A stretch of DNA of 64,000 nucleotides, taken from the NCBI RefSeq assembly GCF_002813635.1, contig NZ_CP016382.1, forward strand, positions 62,001-126,000. The letters run 5' to 3'. The stretch comes from Spiribacter roseus (lineage in GTDB: Bacteria; Pseudomonadota; Gammaproteobacteria; Nitrococcales; Nitrococcaceae). The position numbers and the translations under genes are program-made. This document shows, in pieces, positions 55,156-64,000 of the stretch; the stretch's first letter is position 1; each line of letters begins with the position of its first letter. The notes beneath the pieces are model-generated. The model searched no databases. It saw only the letters and a list, made by a program, of their open reading frames with translations, and was not told the origin of the DNA.

Positions 55156-55548
55156 ATGACACGCCGTATCATTCAGACCGACCAGGCACCGGCGGCCATC
55201 GGGCCCTACTCGCAGGCGGTGCAGGTGGGCGATCTGGCCTTCATCTCGGGTCAGATCCCCCTCGACCCGGCCAGCATGACCCTGGTCGAGGGCGACATCA
55301 GCGTCCAGACCCGCCAGGTATTCGATAACCTGCGCCACGTCTGCGTTGCCACCGGGGGCGATCTGGCCTCGATCTGCAAGCTGACGATCTTTCTGACCGA
55401 CCTCGGCCATTTCGCGACGGTCAACGACATCATGGCCGAGACCTTCGCCGAGCCCTACCCGGCGCGAGCCGCGGTGGGCGTGCGCGAGCTGCCCAAGGGG
55501 GCGATGGTCGAGGTCGAGGCGATCCTGAGCCTGGCCGAAGACGCCTGA
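55156..55548 (+). CDS. ridA: RidA family enamine/imine deaminase
   Basis: 130 residues, the usual trimeric RidA size. GPYSQAVQVGDLAFISGQIP at the N-terminus, a conserved arginine in EPYPARAAVGVRELPKGAMVEVEA and the final strand match RidA. It hydrolyses reactive 2-aminoacrylate made by PLP enzymes. spoT-ridA-recG is a frequent gammaproteobacterial order. Confidence 0.93.
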   Translation: MTRRIIQTDQAPAAIGPYSQAVQVGDLAFISGQIPLDPASMTLVEGDISVQTRQVFDNLRHVCVATGGDLASICKLTIFLTDLGHFATVNDIMAETFAEPYPARAAVGVRELPKGAMVEVEAILSLAEDA

Positions 55549-55551
55549 GCC

Positions 55552-57630
55552 ATGGCTGAGGGCGCCGCCGCGTCGGGCACGCCGGTGGCCCGCCTGCCGG
55601 GGATCGGCCCACGGCTCGCCGAGAAACTCGCACGGCTGGGGCTCGAGCGCGTCGAGGACATGCCGTTTCACCTGCCGAACCGCTACGAGGACCGCACCCG
55701 GGTGCGGGCCATCGGCGAGCTGGTGCCCGGCGTCGCGGCGCTGGTGGATGGCACGGTGACCGCCGTGGAGGTCGTCGGCGGGCAACGCCGCCGGCTGATC
55801 TGCCGCATCAGCGATGGCACCGGCAGTCTCGAGCTGATGTTCTTTCATTTCTACGCCAGTCAGCAGCGTCAGATGGCGCGCGGTGTGTCGCTGCGGGTGT
55901 TTGGCGAGGCCCGTGCCGGGCCGGTGGTCATGCAGATGGTCCACCCCGACTGGCAGCGCGTCGAGGCGGGTGCCCCACCGGCCCAGGGCGAATTCAAACC
56001 GGTCTATCCCGCCACCGAGGGGATCACCCAGGCGGCCCTGCGGCGCGCCATCGCGGCGGCGCTGGCAAAGCCCGGCGCGGTCACCGAGTGGTTGCCGGCC
56101 CCGCTGCGCGCATCGCTCGATCTGGTGCCACTGGACACGGCCCTGGCCGAGGTTCATGCGCCGGGGGCGGATAGCGACGTCGACGCCCTGCTGGACGGGC
56201 GCCATCCGAGCGTGCGGCGCCTGGCCTTCGAGGAACTGCTGGCCCACCGCCTCAGCCTGCTGCGCCTGCGCGCCGCCCAGCAGCAGGTCATGCCCGCGCC
56301 GGTGATCGGCGAGGACACCCGGGGAGTCGCGCGTTTTCTGGATGGACTGGGATTCGCGCTGACCGGCGCCCAGCAGCGTGTGCACGCCGAGGTGGTGGCC
56401 GATCTGGGCCAGCCATTGCCCATGCTGCGCCTGGTGCAGGGCGATGTCGGCTCGGGCAAGACCGTCGTCGCCGTGCTGGCGGCACTGCATGCGGTGGCGG
56501 CCGGCTGGCAGGTGGCGATCATGGCGCCCACCGAACTGCTCGCCGAGCAGCACGAGCGCAGCTTCCGGGACTGGCTCGAGCCGCTTGGCCTGCGGGTGGG
56601 CTGGCTCAGTGGCCGAGCCGGCGCCGCCCAGCGGCGGGCGACGCTGACCGGGCTCGCTGCCGGCGACATCCAGGTGGTGGTGGGCACCCATGCGCTCTTC
56701 CAGGCTGATGTGGTGTTCCGCGCGCTGGGACTGGTGGTGATTGACGAGCAGCACCGCTTCGGCGTCCATCAGCGCCTGGCGCTGCGGGATAAGGGCAGCG
56801 ATCATCACCAGCCCCATCAGCTGGTGATGACCGCCACGCCGATCCCGCGCACGCTGGCGATGACCGCCTACGCCGATCTGGATACCTCGGTGATCGACGA
56901 ACTGCCGCCGGGGCGCCTGCCGGTGCAGACCGTCGCCCTGCCCGACACCCGCCGCGACGCCGTCATCGAGCGCATTCGGGCGGTGGGGGCGCAGGGCCGG
57001 CAGGCCTACTGGGTCTGCACGCTGGTGGAGGACTCGGACTGGCTCGAAGCCGAAGCGGCCGAAGCCACTGCCGATCGACTCCGCGAACAGCTGCCGGAGC
57101 TGACCATCGGGCTGGTGCACGGGCGTCTCCCGGCAGCGGCCAAGGAGGCCGTCATGGCGCAGTTCGAGGCGGGCGCGATCGATCTGCTGGTGGCGACCAC
57201 GGTGATCGAAGTCGGAGTCAATGTGCCCAACGCCTCGCTGATGATCATCGAGAACGCCGAGCGGCTGGGCCTGTCGCAGTTGCATCAGCTGCGCGGCCGG
57301 GTGGGGCGCGGTCATGCCCGAAGCAGCTGCGTGCTGCTGTACCATGGCCCACTGGGCGACACCGCCCGGGCGCGGCTGGGCGTGCTGCGTGAGAGCAACG
57401 ACGGCTTTCGCATCGCCCGGCGCGACCTCGAAATCCGCGGTCCCGGCGAGGTGCTGGGCACGCGCCAGACCGGCGCGCTGACCTATCGCATTGCCGATCT
57501 GACCCGTGACGCCGATCTGCTGGACGCGGTCCAGGCGGCGGCGCGCACGCTGCTCGACGAGGATCCGGTGGCGGTGTCCGAGCTGATCCGCCGCTGGGTG
57601 GGCGAGGGCGAGCGTTACGCACAGGTATGA
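55552..57630 (+). CDS. recG: ATP-dependent DNA helicase RecG
   Basis: 692 residues, matching E. coli (693). N-terminal wedge domain with OB fold (residues ~60-170), Walker A LVQGDVGSGKTVVAV near residue 300, DEQHRFG box, and the C-terminal TRG motif region followed by RRDLEIRGPGEVLGTRQTG. It reverses stalled forks and processes Holliday junctions. It starts three bases after the ridA stop. Confidence 0.97.
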   Translation: MAEGAAASGTPVARLPGIGPRLAEKLARLGLERVEDMPFHLPNRYEDRTRVRAIGELVPGVAALVDGTVTAVEVVGGQRRRLICRISDGTGSLELMFFHFYASQQRQMARGVSLRVFGEARAGPVVMQMVHPDWQRVEAGAPPAQGEFKPVYPATEGITQAALRRAIAAALAKPGAVTEWLPAPLRASLDLVPLDTALAEVHAPGADSDVDALLDGRHPSVRRLAFEELLAHRLSLLRLRAAQQQVMPAPVIGEDTRGVARFLDGLGFALTGAQQRVHAEVVADLGQPLPMLRLVQGDVGSGKTVVAVLAALHAVAAGWQVAIMAPTELLAEQHERSFRDWLEPLGLRVGWLSGRAGAAQRRATLTGLAAGDIQVVVGTHALFQADVVFRALGLVVIDEQHRFGVHQRLALRDKGSDHHQPHQLVMTATPIPRTLAMTAYADLDTSVIDELPPGRLPVQTVALPDTRRDAVIERIRAVGAQGRQAYWVCTLVEDSDWLEAEAAEATADRLREQLPELTIGLVHGRLPAAAKEAVMAQFEAGAIDLLVATTVIEVGVNVPNASLMIIENAERLGLSQLHQLRGRVGRGHARSSCVLLYHGPLGDTARARLGVLRESNDGFRIARRDLEIRGPGEVLGTRQTGALTYRIADLTRDADLLDAVQAAARTLLDEDPVAVSELIRRWVGEGERYAQV

Positions 57631-57642
57631 GGGGATTCCAGC

Positions 57643-58194
57643 ATGGCTGAGCCGGGACTGCGTCACTGGCGACCGCGGGGTGTGCCCGGCGCCCGCCCGC
57701 GGCCGGGGCCCGTCCGTGACTGGCTGGACGAGCCCGGTTCACTGACCCGGCGGCTGCGGGCACAGGCCGGTGGCGCCTTCCGGGTGCAGGTGCTGCGCGA
57801 GTACTGGGGGCGGCCCTGGCCGGATGAGCGCCGGCGGCTGGGCGCGCGCGCGCCGGCCTGGCTGTGGATCCGCGAGGTCAGGCTGGGCACCGGTGACCAG
57901 CCCTGGATCCATGCCCGCAGCGTCATCCCGCGCCATAGCCTCGAAGGCCCGCTGCGCCGTCTGCGCACCCTGGGGCGGCAGCCGCTGGGGGCGTTGCTGT
58001 TCGGTCGCTACCCGGTGGCCCGCGGGCCCATCGAGGTGGCGCCGCTCGACGCCAGCTCGCGCCTCGGCGCCCGGGCCCGGGCGCCGGGAGCCGAGCCGTG
58101 CTGGGCACGGCGCTCGGTGTTCTCAATCGCCGGCCGCCCGCTGCTGGTGACCGAAGTTTTCCTGCAACCCCTGATCGAGGAGCTCCACCCATGA
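57643..58194 (+). CDS. ubiC: Chorismate lyase
   Basis: 183 residues, slightly longer than E. coli UbiC (165). [16 protein letters not shown] near the start, [20 protein letters not shown], the central [10 protein letters not shown] and the C-terminal [10 protein letters not shown] fit the family. It splits chorismate into 4-hydroxybenzoate and pyruvate, the first step of ubiquinone synthesis. Its stop overlaps the ubiA start by four bases. Confidence 0.92.
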   Translation: MAEPGLRHWRPRGVPGARPRPGPVRDWLDEPGSLTRRLRAQAGGAFRVQVLREYWGRPWPDERRRLGARAPAWLWIREVRLGTGDQPWIHARSVIPRHSLEGPLRRLRTLGRQPLGALLFGRYPVARGPIEVAPLDASSRLGARARAPGAEPCWARRSVFSIAGRPLLVTEVFLQPLIEELHP

Positions 58195-59072
58195 CGGCAT
58201 CCGCCACCGGCTGGCCGCATCGGCTGACGCTGTATGCCCGGCTGGCGCGCCTGAACCGGCCCATCGGCAACTTCCTGCTGCTCTGGCCCACGCTCTGGGC
58301 GCTGTGGCTGGCGGGCACTGGCGAGCCGCGCCTCGATGTCCTCGTGGTGTTCGTGCTGGGCGTGGTGGTGATGCGTGCGGCGGGCTGCGTGATCAATGAC
58401 TACGCCGATCGCGACTTTGACCGTCACGTCAAACGCACCCGCACGCGGCCGCTGACCACCGGCGAGGTCAGCGAGCGCGAGGCGCTGCTGCTGTTTGCTG
58501 GCCTGTGTCTGATCGCCTTCGCGCTGGTCCTGCTCATGAACCGGCTCACGATCCTGCTCTCGCTGGGCGGTGTCATCCTCGCCGCCACCTATCCGTTCAT
58601 GAAACGCCATACCCATCTGCCCCAGGTCCACCTGGGGGCCGCGTTCGGCTGGGCGGCCCCCATGGCCTTCGCCGCCCAGACCGGCGGTGTGCCGGTGCTT
58701 GCCTGGCTGGTGTTCGCCGCATCGGTGGTATGGGCGACCATCTATGACACCGAGTACGCCATGGTCGATCGCGATGACGACCTGAAGGTGGGCATCAAGT
58801 CCACGGCGGTGCTGTTCGGGCGCTACGACCGCGCCATGATCGGGCTGCTGCAGGGGCTGCTGACCCTGCTGCTGGCGGTGATCGGCTGGCGTGCCGGACT
58901 GGGGCCGGTCTATTACCTGGCGCTGGCGCTGGCCACGGGACTGTTCCTGCGCCAGCAGTGGCTGATCCGCGACCGCAGTCGTGATGGCAGTTTTCGGGCG
59001 TTTCTCAATAACAATCTGTACGGCGGTGTGGTCTTTGCGGGGATCGCGCTGGCCTATCTGACCGGCGCCTAA
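58191..59072 (+). CDS. ubiA: 4-hydroxybenzoate polyprenyltransferase
   Basis: 293 residues from ATG 58191, with eight to nine membrane helices. The two Asp-rich motifs [11 protein letters not shown] and [12 protein letters not shown] bind the Mg-polyprenyl diphosphate. It attaches the polyprenyl tail to 4-hydroxybenzoate made by UbiC. A longer in-frame reading overlaps ubiC and is rejected. Its end overlaps the convergent comF stop. Confidence 0.96.
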   Translation: MTASATGWPHRLTLYARLARLNRPIGNFLLLWPTLWALWLAGTGEPRLDVLVVFVLGVVVMRAAGCVINDYADRDFDRHVKRTRTRPLTTGEVSEREALLLFAGLCLIAFALVLLMNRLTILLSLGGVILAATYPFMKRHTHLPQVHLGAAFGWAAPMAFAAQTGGVPVLAWLVFAASVVWATIYDTEYAMVDRDDDLKVGIKSTAVLFGRYDRAMIGLLQGLLTLLLAVIGWRAGLGPVYYLALALATGLFLRQQWLIRDRSRDGSFRAFLNNNLYGGVVFAGIALAYLTGA

Positions 59073-59791
59073 ATCGCCCGGGCTAGGGCGATGACCTCGA
59101 TCCGCCTGACCCCGCCGCGGCGCAGGCAGTCCGCCACCGCCGCCAGGCTGGCCCCCGTGGTCACGACATCATCCACCAGAGTGACCGCGGCCGGTGGTGG
59201 GCGCTGCAGCCGGAAAGCGCCGTGCAGATTGGCGCGCCGGTCGGCGGCTGTCTGACCGCGCTGGGGGGCGGTATGGCGGTGGCGCTGGATCAGTGACGGG
59301 GCCACCGGTGGTCCCAGCCAGCGGGCGAGCAGCGCCGATTGGTTGAACCCGCGCCGGCGATAGCGGGCCGCATGCAGCGGCATCGGCACCAGCGGGCCAT
59401 GGCAGGGGGTGCCGCGTTGATGCAGTGCCGTGGCGGCCAGTTCGGCCAGCAGACGGCCGGCGGCCAGATCCTCGTGCAGCTTGAAGGCGCGGATCAGGTC
59501 GTCGACACCCTCGCCGTAGGTCCAGATCGCGCGGGTCCGGTCAAATGGCGGCGGCGCGGTGCGACAGCCGGCGCAGAGCGGCTCGCCCGAGGCCAGTGGC
59601 AGGCTGCAGCGCTCGCAGGCGGCGCTGATCCAGGGCAGGTCCTCGCGGCAGCCGGGGCACAGGGGGCACTCAAGGCTGCGGGCCTGGCAGAACCGGCAGC
59701 GGCCGCTGAGCAGGTTGTGCAGAAAAGCGGCGCCGCGGCCGGGCGGGCGCCAGGGCGTGCGCGCCTGAGGTGGCGGGACGGGCAGGGTCAT
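59069..59791 (-). CDS. comF: ComF family protein (phosphoribosyltransferase-like)
   Basis: 240 residues. A zinc-ribbon-like N-terminus has paired cysteines (CRFC, CPLCPGC, CERC, CAGC) in the first 80 residues, and the C-terminal phosphoribosyltransferase domain has [13 protein letters not shown] and [14 protein letters not shown]. ComF proteins take part in natural transformation, probably in handling single-stranded DNA. In many gammaproteobacteria it is divergent from the bio operon; here only bioC is found beyond it. Confidence 0.92.
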   Translation of the reverse strand: MTLPVPPPQARTPWRPPGRGAAFLHNLLSGRCRFCQARSLECPLCPGCREDLPWISAACERCSLPLASGEPLCAGCRTAPPPFDRTRAIWTYGEGVDDLIRAFKLHEDLAAGRLLAELAATALHQRGTPCHGPLVPMPLHAARYRRRGFNQSALLARWLGPPVAPSLIQRHRHTAPQRGQTAADRRANLHGAFRLQRPPPAAVTLVDDVVTTGASLAAVADCLRRGGVRRIEVIALARAI

Positions 59792-59877
59792 GCGGGCAGA
59801 CTGCCGCGGCGGCCGCGTTGCGGCCAGTGCGCCGCCGGGCGCTGCCGACCGGCGGTGGATTATGTCAGGATGAGCGT

Positions 59878-60774
59878 ATGTCAGAGCCCGCCAACGATCC
59901 CCTGCAGCTTGACCCCCGCGTCCTTCGGCGCCGGCTGGAGCGTGCCGCCCCGCGTTTTGACGACGCCGCGGTACTCCACCGCGAAGTCAGTCGGCGACTG
60001 GTGGAGCGACTCGATTACATCCGCCTGCAACCGACGGCAATGCTCGATCTTGGCTGTGCCAGCGGGCTGAACACCCAGGCGCTGCGCAAGCGCTATCCCC
60101 GGGCGGATTACTACGCCATGGATCTGGTCGCCCCGCTGGTGGCCCAGACGCGGCGGCGCGCCGGCCGTTGGCGCCGGCCGCCGGGTGTCTGCGCCGGGCT
60201 CGATCAGCTGCCGTTCCGCAATGACAGCTTTGATCTGGTGGTCTCGAGCCTGGCACTGCACCGCGTGCCCGACCTGGCGCCCACTGCCCGCGAGCTGCAA
60301 CGCGTGCTGCGCCCCGATGGGGTGCTGCTGTTCGCGACCTTCGGGCCGGATACGCTGGACGAGCTGCGGACGGCCTGGCAGGCGGCCGATGAGACGCCCC
60401 ATGTGCACGGCTTTGTCGACATGCATGATATTGGCGATGCCCTGGTCAACGCCCGTCTGGCGGATCCGGTGATGGACATGGAGCATTTCACGCTGACCTA
60501 TGCGGACGTGCCCGCGCTGATCCGCGACCTCGATGCACTGGGGCTGCGCAACGCGCTGATGGCCCGTCAGCCGGGGCTCACGTCGCGGCAGCGCTGGCAG
60601 GCGATGGAAACCGCCTATCAGGCCCTGGCCGACGCCGAGGGTCGGCTGCCGGCAACCTGGGAAATCGCCTATGGGCATGCCTGGGGCACCGATGCCCAGC
60701 GGCAGATCACCGGTGACGACGGCGCCGTGCGGGTACCGCTGGATACCCTGTCCATGCCTCACCGGCAGCGCTGA
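59878..60774 (+). CDS. bioC: Malonyl-ACP O-methyltransferase BioC
   Basis: 298 residues from ATG 59878, with AGGA eight bases upstream; a longer frame overlaps comF. SAM-binding motif I LDLGCASGLNTQAL starts near residue 53, then YAMDLVAPL, DQLPFRNDSFDLVVSSLALH and VLRPDGVLLFATFGPDTLDEL, a stretch typical of BioC. It methylates malonyl-ACP to start pimelate assembly for biotin. bioB, bioF, bioH and bioD are not adjacent, which is unusual. Confidence 0.88.
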   Translation: MSEPANDPLQLDPRVLRRRLERAAPRFDDAAVLHREVSRRLVERLDYIRLQPTAMLDLGCASGLNTQALRKRYPRADYYAMDLVAPLVAQTRRRAGRWRRPPGVCAGLDQLPFRNDSFDLVVSSLALHRVPDLAPTARELQRVLRPDGVLLFATFGPDTLDELRTAWQAADETPHVHGFVDMHDIGDALVNARLADPVMDMEHFTLTYADVPALIRDLDALGLRNALMARQPGLTSRQRWQAMETAYQALADAEGRLPATWEIAYGHAWGTDAQRQITGDDGAVRVPLDTLSMPHRQR

Positions 60775-60803
60775 GGCGATCGCTACCCGCGCTATTGCTT
60801 TCC

Positions 60804-60815
60804 TCCGCGCGCGGA
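60804..60815. repeat. 12-base perfect palindrome upstream of the DUF2244-cox operon
   Basis: TCCGCGCGCGGA lies 50 bases before the DUF2244 start in the 90-base gap after bioC. It might be an operator or simply GC-rich sequence. The gap also has CACTAAACTTGACG, which could contain a weak -10, but no confident promoter is seen. Confidence 0.3.
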
Positions 60816-60864
60816 ATTCACTAAACTTGACGAATATCAGTTTCAACCCGAGCGGGGCGGGCCC

Positions 60865-61446
60865 ATGAGTACCCGGACGGAAAGCGAGCCGAATCACGGC
60901 CGCCGCTTTGTTCTGGCGCCCAATATCGCGCCCGACTGGCGGCAGACCATGCTGATCTTCGCCGGCATCAGTACAGTGTGTCTGGGGATCGGCGTGGTCT
61001 GCGCGTGGTTCGGGCTGTGGCCGATCCTGCCCTTCGCGGGCATTGAGGTGACGGCCCTGGGTTGGGCGCTCTACAAGTCGGCGCGGCGCTCGCTCGACCG
61101 CGAGGTCATCCACGTAGTGGACAACGCCGTGGTCGTGGAAAAAGGCTGCGGCCGGGTCGAGGAGCGCTTCGAAATGGACCGCACGTGGACCGACGTGCAG
61201 CTCCGCCGGCGGTCCCGGCGCTGGGATGAAACCCAGCTGCTGCTGCGCTCGCGGGACCGGTCACTGGTGATCGGCGCGTTTCTTGACGCCGACGAGCGAC
61301 GCAGCCTCGAGCGGGCGCTCAGGGCCTGCATCGGGCCGATGGCCCGGTGGGGTGACGCGCGCCCGGTGACGGCCACTGAATCGAATGCGCCGGAGAGGTC
61401 CTGGACGCCGGGGCTCACCGCCAACGTTGGAGAAAAATCGGGATGA
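60865..61446 (+). CDS. DUF2244 family membrane protein
   Basis: 193 residues. Two membrane helices at about 29-48 and 50-68 (MLIFAGISTVCLGIGVVCAW, then WPILPFAGIEVTALGWALY) are followed by a soluble domain with LDREVIHVVDNAVVVEKG and RSRDRSLVIGAFLDADERRSL. DUF2244 genes are typically next to cytochrome oxidase genes and may help assembly, which is inference. Its stop overlaps the coxB start (ATGA). Confidence 0.85.
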   Translation: MSTRTESEPNHGRRFVLAPNIAPDWRQTMLIFAGISTVCLGIGVVCAWFGLWPILPFAGIEVTALGWALYKSARRSLDREVIHVVDNAVVVEKGCGRVEERFEMDRTWTDVQLRRRSRRWDETQLLLRSRDRSLVIGAFLDADERRSLERALRACIGPMARWGDARPVTATESNAPERSWTPGLTANVGEKSG

Positions 61447-62318
61447 CTGCAGCAACCGCGATGAAGCGTGTGGCCCAACTGACCGCCCTGGCGGGCGCAC
61501 TCGCCGCCGTACCGGCCAGCGCCGACTTTGGCCTGCTCAACATGACCCAGGGGGTCACCGAGTCGAGCCGCGAGATCTATGGCCTGCACATGACCATTTT
61601 CATGATCACCGTGGTGATCGGTGTGGGCGTTTTCGGGGCGATGTTCTACTCGATTTTCCGGCACCGGAAGTCGCGCGGCGTAACACCCTCGAAGTTCCAT
61701 CACAGCACCACCATGGAAATCGTCTGGACGGTGATTCCGCTGGGCATTCTCGTGGCCATGGCGGTGCCCGCCACTCAGGTACTGATCGACCTCGATGACA
61801 CCAGTGGTTCGGAGATGACGGTCAAGGTGACCGGCTACCAGTGGTTCTGGGGCTACGAGTACCGCGGCGAGGATGTCCAGTTCCTCAGTCGCCTGTCGAC
61901 GGACAGCGACCGGGCACGGCGGCTCGACTCAGGGATCAAGCCGGCCTCGGTGGATAACTACCTGCAGAACGTCGACCAGCGCCTGGTGCTGCCGGTCGAC
62001 ACCCGCATCCGCTTTCAGATCACCGGCGCGGACGTCATCCATTCGTGGTGGATGCCGGACCTGGGCTGGAAAAAGGACGCGATCCCGGGCTATGTCAACG
62101 AGATGTGGACCGAGATCGAAGAGCCGGGCGTGTATCGCGGCCGCTGCGCCGAGCTGTGCGGACGTGATCACGGCTTCATGCCCATCGTGGTCGAGGCGCT
62201 GCCCAAGGCGGAGTTCGAGACCTGGCTCGCCAACCGCCAGGCCAGTGGCGAGGGCATGACGGCCGACGCCGACGCCGACGCGACGCCGGACACCGACGCC
62301 GAACTGGCCGCCCGGTAA
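61443..62318 (+). CDS. coxB: Cytochrome c oxidase subunit II
   Basis: 291 residues. Signal peptide, two membrane helices (about 42-65 and 92-112) and the CuA cupredoxin domain. CuA ligands are present in [12 protein letters not shown] and [12 protein letters not shown] (two Cys, His, Met), and the aromatic electron path [10 protein letters not shown] is intact. The C-terminus is a short acidic repeat ([11 protein letters not shown]). No haem c motif CxxCH, so this is an aa3-type and not a caa3-type subunit. Confidence 0.96.
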   Translation: MTAATAMKRVAQLTALAGALAAVPASADFGLLNMTQGVTESSREIYGLHMTIFMITVVIGVGVFGAMFYSIFRHRKSRGVTPSKFHHSTTMEIVWTVIPLGILVAMAVPATQVLIDLDDTSGSEMTVKVTGYQWFWGYEYRGEDVQFLSRLSTDSDRARRLDSGIKPASVDNYLQNVDQRLVLPVDTRIRFQITGADVIHSWWMPDLGWKKDAIPGYVNEMWTEIEEPGVYRGRCAELCGRDHGFMPIVVEALPKAEFETWLANRQASGEGMTADADADATPDTDAELAAR

Positions 62319-62346
62319 ACAGAATCAGACAGGGGAGATGGTTGAG

Positions 62347-63921
62347 ATGACGGCAACGACCTACAACGACGCATCGCACGAGGGAGAGCCGACCGGCATC
62401 ACACGCTGGCTGGTGACCACCAACCACAAGGACATCGGGTCCATGTACCTGTTGTTCTCGCTGGCCATGTTCCTGGTGGGCGGCGCCATGGCCCTCGTGA
62501 TCCGCGCCGAGCTGTTCCAGCCCGGCCTTCAGCTTGTGGATCCGTACTTCTTCAACCAGATGACCACCATGCATGCGCTGGTGATGATCTTCGGGGCCGT
62601 CATGCCGGCGTTCACCGGGCTGGCCAACTGGATGATCCCGTTGATGGTGGGCGCGCCGGACATGGCGCTGCCGCGAATGAACAACTGGAGCTTCTGGCTT
62701 CTGCCGTTCGGCTTTGCCGTGCTGCTGTCGACGCTGTTCATGCCCGGCGGCGGACCGGCAGGTGGCTGGACCATGTACCCGCCGCTCATGCTCCAGACCG
62801 GCACCGCCTTCCCGTTCGTGATCTTCGCGATCCACGTGCTGGGGATCAGCTCGATCATGGGCTCGATCAACGTCATCGCCACCATCCTGAACATGCGCGC
62901 GCCGGGCATGAGCCTGATGAAGATGCCGCTGTTCGTGTGGACGTGGCTCATCACCGCCTATCTGATGATCGCGGTCATGCCGGTGCTGGCCGGCGCCGTG
63001 ACCATGCTGCTGACGGATCAGTACTTCGGGACCACGTTCTTCAGCGCCGCGGGTGGCGGCGATCCGGTGCTCTATCAGCACATCTTCTGGTTCTTCGGTC
63101 ATCCCGAGGTCTATATCCTGATCCTGCCGGCATTCGGCATCATCTCGACGATCATCCCCACCTTCGCGCGCAAGCCGCTGTTCGGCTACAGCTCGATGGT
63201 CTACGCCACGGCGTCCATCGCGTTCCTGTCGTTCATTGTCTGGGCGCATCACATGTTCACCGTCGGCATGCCGCTCGCCGGCGAGCTGTTCTTCATGTAC
63301 TCGACGATGCTCATCGCGGTGCCCACGGGGGTGAAGGTGTTCAACTGGGTCTCGACCATGTGGCGCGGGGCGATGACGTTTGAAACGCCCATGCTGTTCG
63401 CGCTGGCGTTCGTGTTCCTGTTCACCATCGGCGGCTTTTCCGGGCTGATGCTCGCGATCGCGCCGGCCGACTTCCAGTACCACGACACCTACTTCGTGGT
63501 CGCGCATTTCCATTATGTGCTGGTCACCGGGGCGGTATTCGCCATCCTTGCGGCGGCCTACTACTGGATGCCCAAGTGGACCGGGCACATGTACAGCGAG
63601 CGGCTGGGGCAGTGGCACTTCTGGCTGTCGGTGGTGTTCGTGAACGTGCTGTTCTTCCCGCAGCATTTCCTCGGGCTCGCCGGCATGCCGCGCCGCATCC
63701 CGGACTACTCGGTGCAGTTCGCCGACTGGAATATGGTCTCGAGCATCGGCGGGTTCGGCTTCGGGTTCGCCCAGCTGCTGTTCGTCTACCTGCTCTACAA
63801 GTGCATCCGTGGTGGCCAGCAGGCCGAGGCCAAGGCCTGGGAAGGCGCTGACGGTCTTGAGTGGGATGTGCCCTCACCGGCGCCGCACCACACCTTCGAG
63901 ACGCCACCGGTCGTCCGCTAG
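62347..63921 (+). CDS. coxA: Cytochrome c oxidase subunit I
   Basis: 524 residues from ATG 62347, which has GGGGAG nine bases upstream; the ATG at 62338 is too close to it. Twelve membrane helices. Haem and CuB ligands are visible: [23 protein letters not shown] and [11 protein letters not shown]-channel and D-channel regions ([21 protein letters not shown]) are present. It is the catalytic subunit of an aa3-type terminal oxidase reducing O2 to water with proton pumping. Confidence 0.97.
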   Translation: MTATTYNDASHEGEPTGITRWLVTTNHKDIGSMYLLFSLAMFLVGGAMALVIRAELFQPGLQLVDPYFFNQMTTMHALVMIFGAVMPAFTGLANWMIPLMVGAPDMALPRMNNWSFWLLPFGFAVLLSTLFMPGGGPAGGWTMYPPLMLQTGTAFPFVIFAIHVLGISSIMGSINVIATILNMRAPGMSLMKMPLFVWTWLITAYLMIAVMPVLAGAVTMLLTDQYFGTTFFSAAGGGDPVLYQHIFWFFGHPEVYILILPAFGIISTIIPTFARKPLFGYSSMVYATASIAFLSFIVWAHHMFTVGMPLAGELFFMYSTMLIAVPTGVKVFNWVSTMWRGAMTFETPMLFALAFVFLFTIGGFSGLMLAIAPADFQYHDTYFVVAHFHYVLVTGAVFAILAAAYYWMPKWTGHMYSERLGQWHFWLSVVFVNVLFFPQHFLGLAGMPRRIPDYSVQFADWNMVSSIGGFGFGFAQLLFVYLLYKCIRGGQQAEAKAWEGADGLEWDVPSPAPHHTFETPPVVR

Positions 63922-63924
63922 GGA

Positions 63925-64000
63925 ATGATCAACCGCGAAGTCGATCGACGCACACGACGCAGGATCCGCTGGACGGTGGTCCTGCTCGTGCTGCTCGTTC
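63925..64000 (+). CDS. Start of a gene in the oxidase operon, cut by window edge
   Basis: ATG 63925, three bases after the coxA stop and preceded by AGGGA. 25 codons are visible: a basic start (MINREVDRRTRRRIRW) leading into a membrane helix (TVVLLVLLV). Position fits either a small oxidase assembly protein or CtaG/Cox11, both of which have a basic N-terminus and one helix. The visible part cannot decide. Confidence 0.6.
   Translation, partial: MINREVDRRTRRRIRWTVVLLVLLV

Noticed and set aside
54886-57666. 926-codon open frame on the minus strand opposite spoT, ridA and recG
   Set aside because: His/Gln/Gly/Asp-rich and without domains; it is the antisense reading of three well-supported genes, as GC-rich codon bias often makes.
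62265-62300. GACGCC-like repeats at the end of coxB
   Set aside because: Short in-frame codon repeats giving an acidic tail; not a DNA repeat element.
62176-63666. 496-codon minus-strand open frame rich in His, Arg and Glu
   Set aside because: Antisense of coxA, caused by its hydrophobic codon pattern.

Overview
The window is 64 kb of high-GC, very gene-dense chromosome from a gammaproteobacterium. Gene content and neighbourhoods fit the Ectothiorhodospiraceae/Chromatiales side of the class: pilMNOPQ-aroK-aroB, gltBD-hemE, gmk-rpoZ-spoT-ridA-recG and prlC are all arranged as in that class. Predicted proteins are often shorter than their E. coli counterparts, gaps are tiny and many genes overlap by a few bases. 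Two CPA2 antiporters, an MscS-type channel and acidic proteins suggest a streamlined halophile of the Spiribacter type; that genus-level guess is inference only. No gap exceeds 300 bases. I see no rRNA, tRNA, insertion sequence, prophage, CRISPR array or integron: this is core genome rather than an island.

Layout. 1-4.8 kb (minus): ubiK, comM, dadA and a KefB-type antiporter that runs off the left edge. 4.9-6.7 kb (plus): glnK-amtB behind a clear NtrC/sigma-54 control region and ending at a strong intrinsic terminator. 6.8-15.8 kb: an NAD(P)-dependent hydroxyacid dehydrogenase, then (minus) a SPOR protein, argS, priA, a conserved unknown and a three-gene transhydrogenase (pntA1-pntA2-pntB). 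16-22.5 kb: an HNH nuclease, mlaA, a ferredoxin-type flavoreductase, xthA, a FAD oxidoreductase and prlC. 22.7-27 kb (plus): an MscS-family channel with a duplicated periplasmic module, gor and a gamma-carbonic anhydrase. 27-44 kb (minus): CPA2 antiporter, aroE, hemB, Nudix hydrolase, hemE, gltD, gltB, dgt, aroB, aroK, pilQ, a pilO-pilP fusion, pilN and pilM. 44.1-47 kb (plus): mrcA and a conserved unknown. 47-51.8 kb: gltA, rpmE2, SirB2-like protein, CPXCG protein, hemW, rdgB and rph. 51.9-64 kb (mostly plus): gmk, rpoZ, spoT, ridA, recG, ubiC, ubiA, comF (minus), bioC, a DUF2244 protein, coxB, coxA and the start of a further gene in the oxidase operon.

How the genes work together. Nitrogen assimilation is served by AmtB/GlnK uptake and by GltBD; the first has a sigma-54 promoter and the second a sigma-70-like one. 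Respiration is served by ubiquinone synthesis (ubiC, ubiA, ubiK), an aa3-type oxidase (coxBA), transhydrogenase and citrate synthase. Haem synthesis has hemB, hemE and hemW. The stringent response and nucleotide pool have gmk, rpoZ, spoT, rdgB, dgt and rph. DNA uptake and recombination are suggested by pilMNOPQ, comM and comF.

I found no convincing undescribed system. The best leads are the PilO-PilP fusion together with an unusually short PilQ, the tandem duplication in the MscS-family protein, an orphan bioC beside comF, and a few conserved genes without known function. Starts were chosen by Shine-Dalgarno sequence, family N-termini and promoter positions; where a longer reading frame exists I say so.
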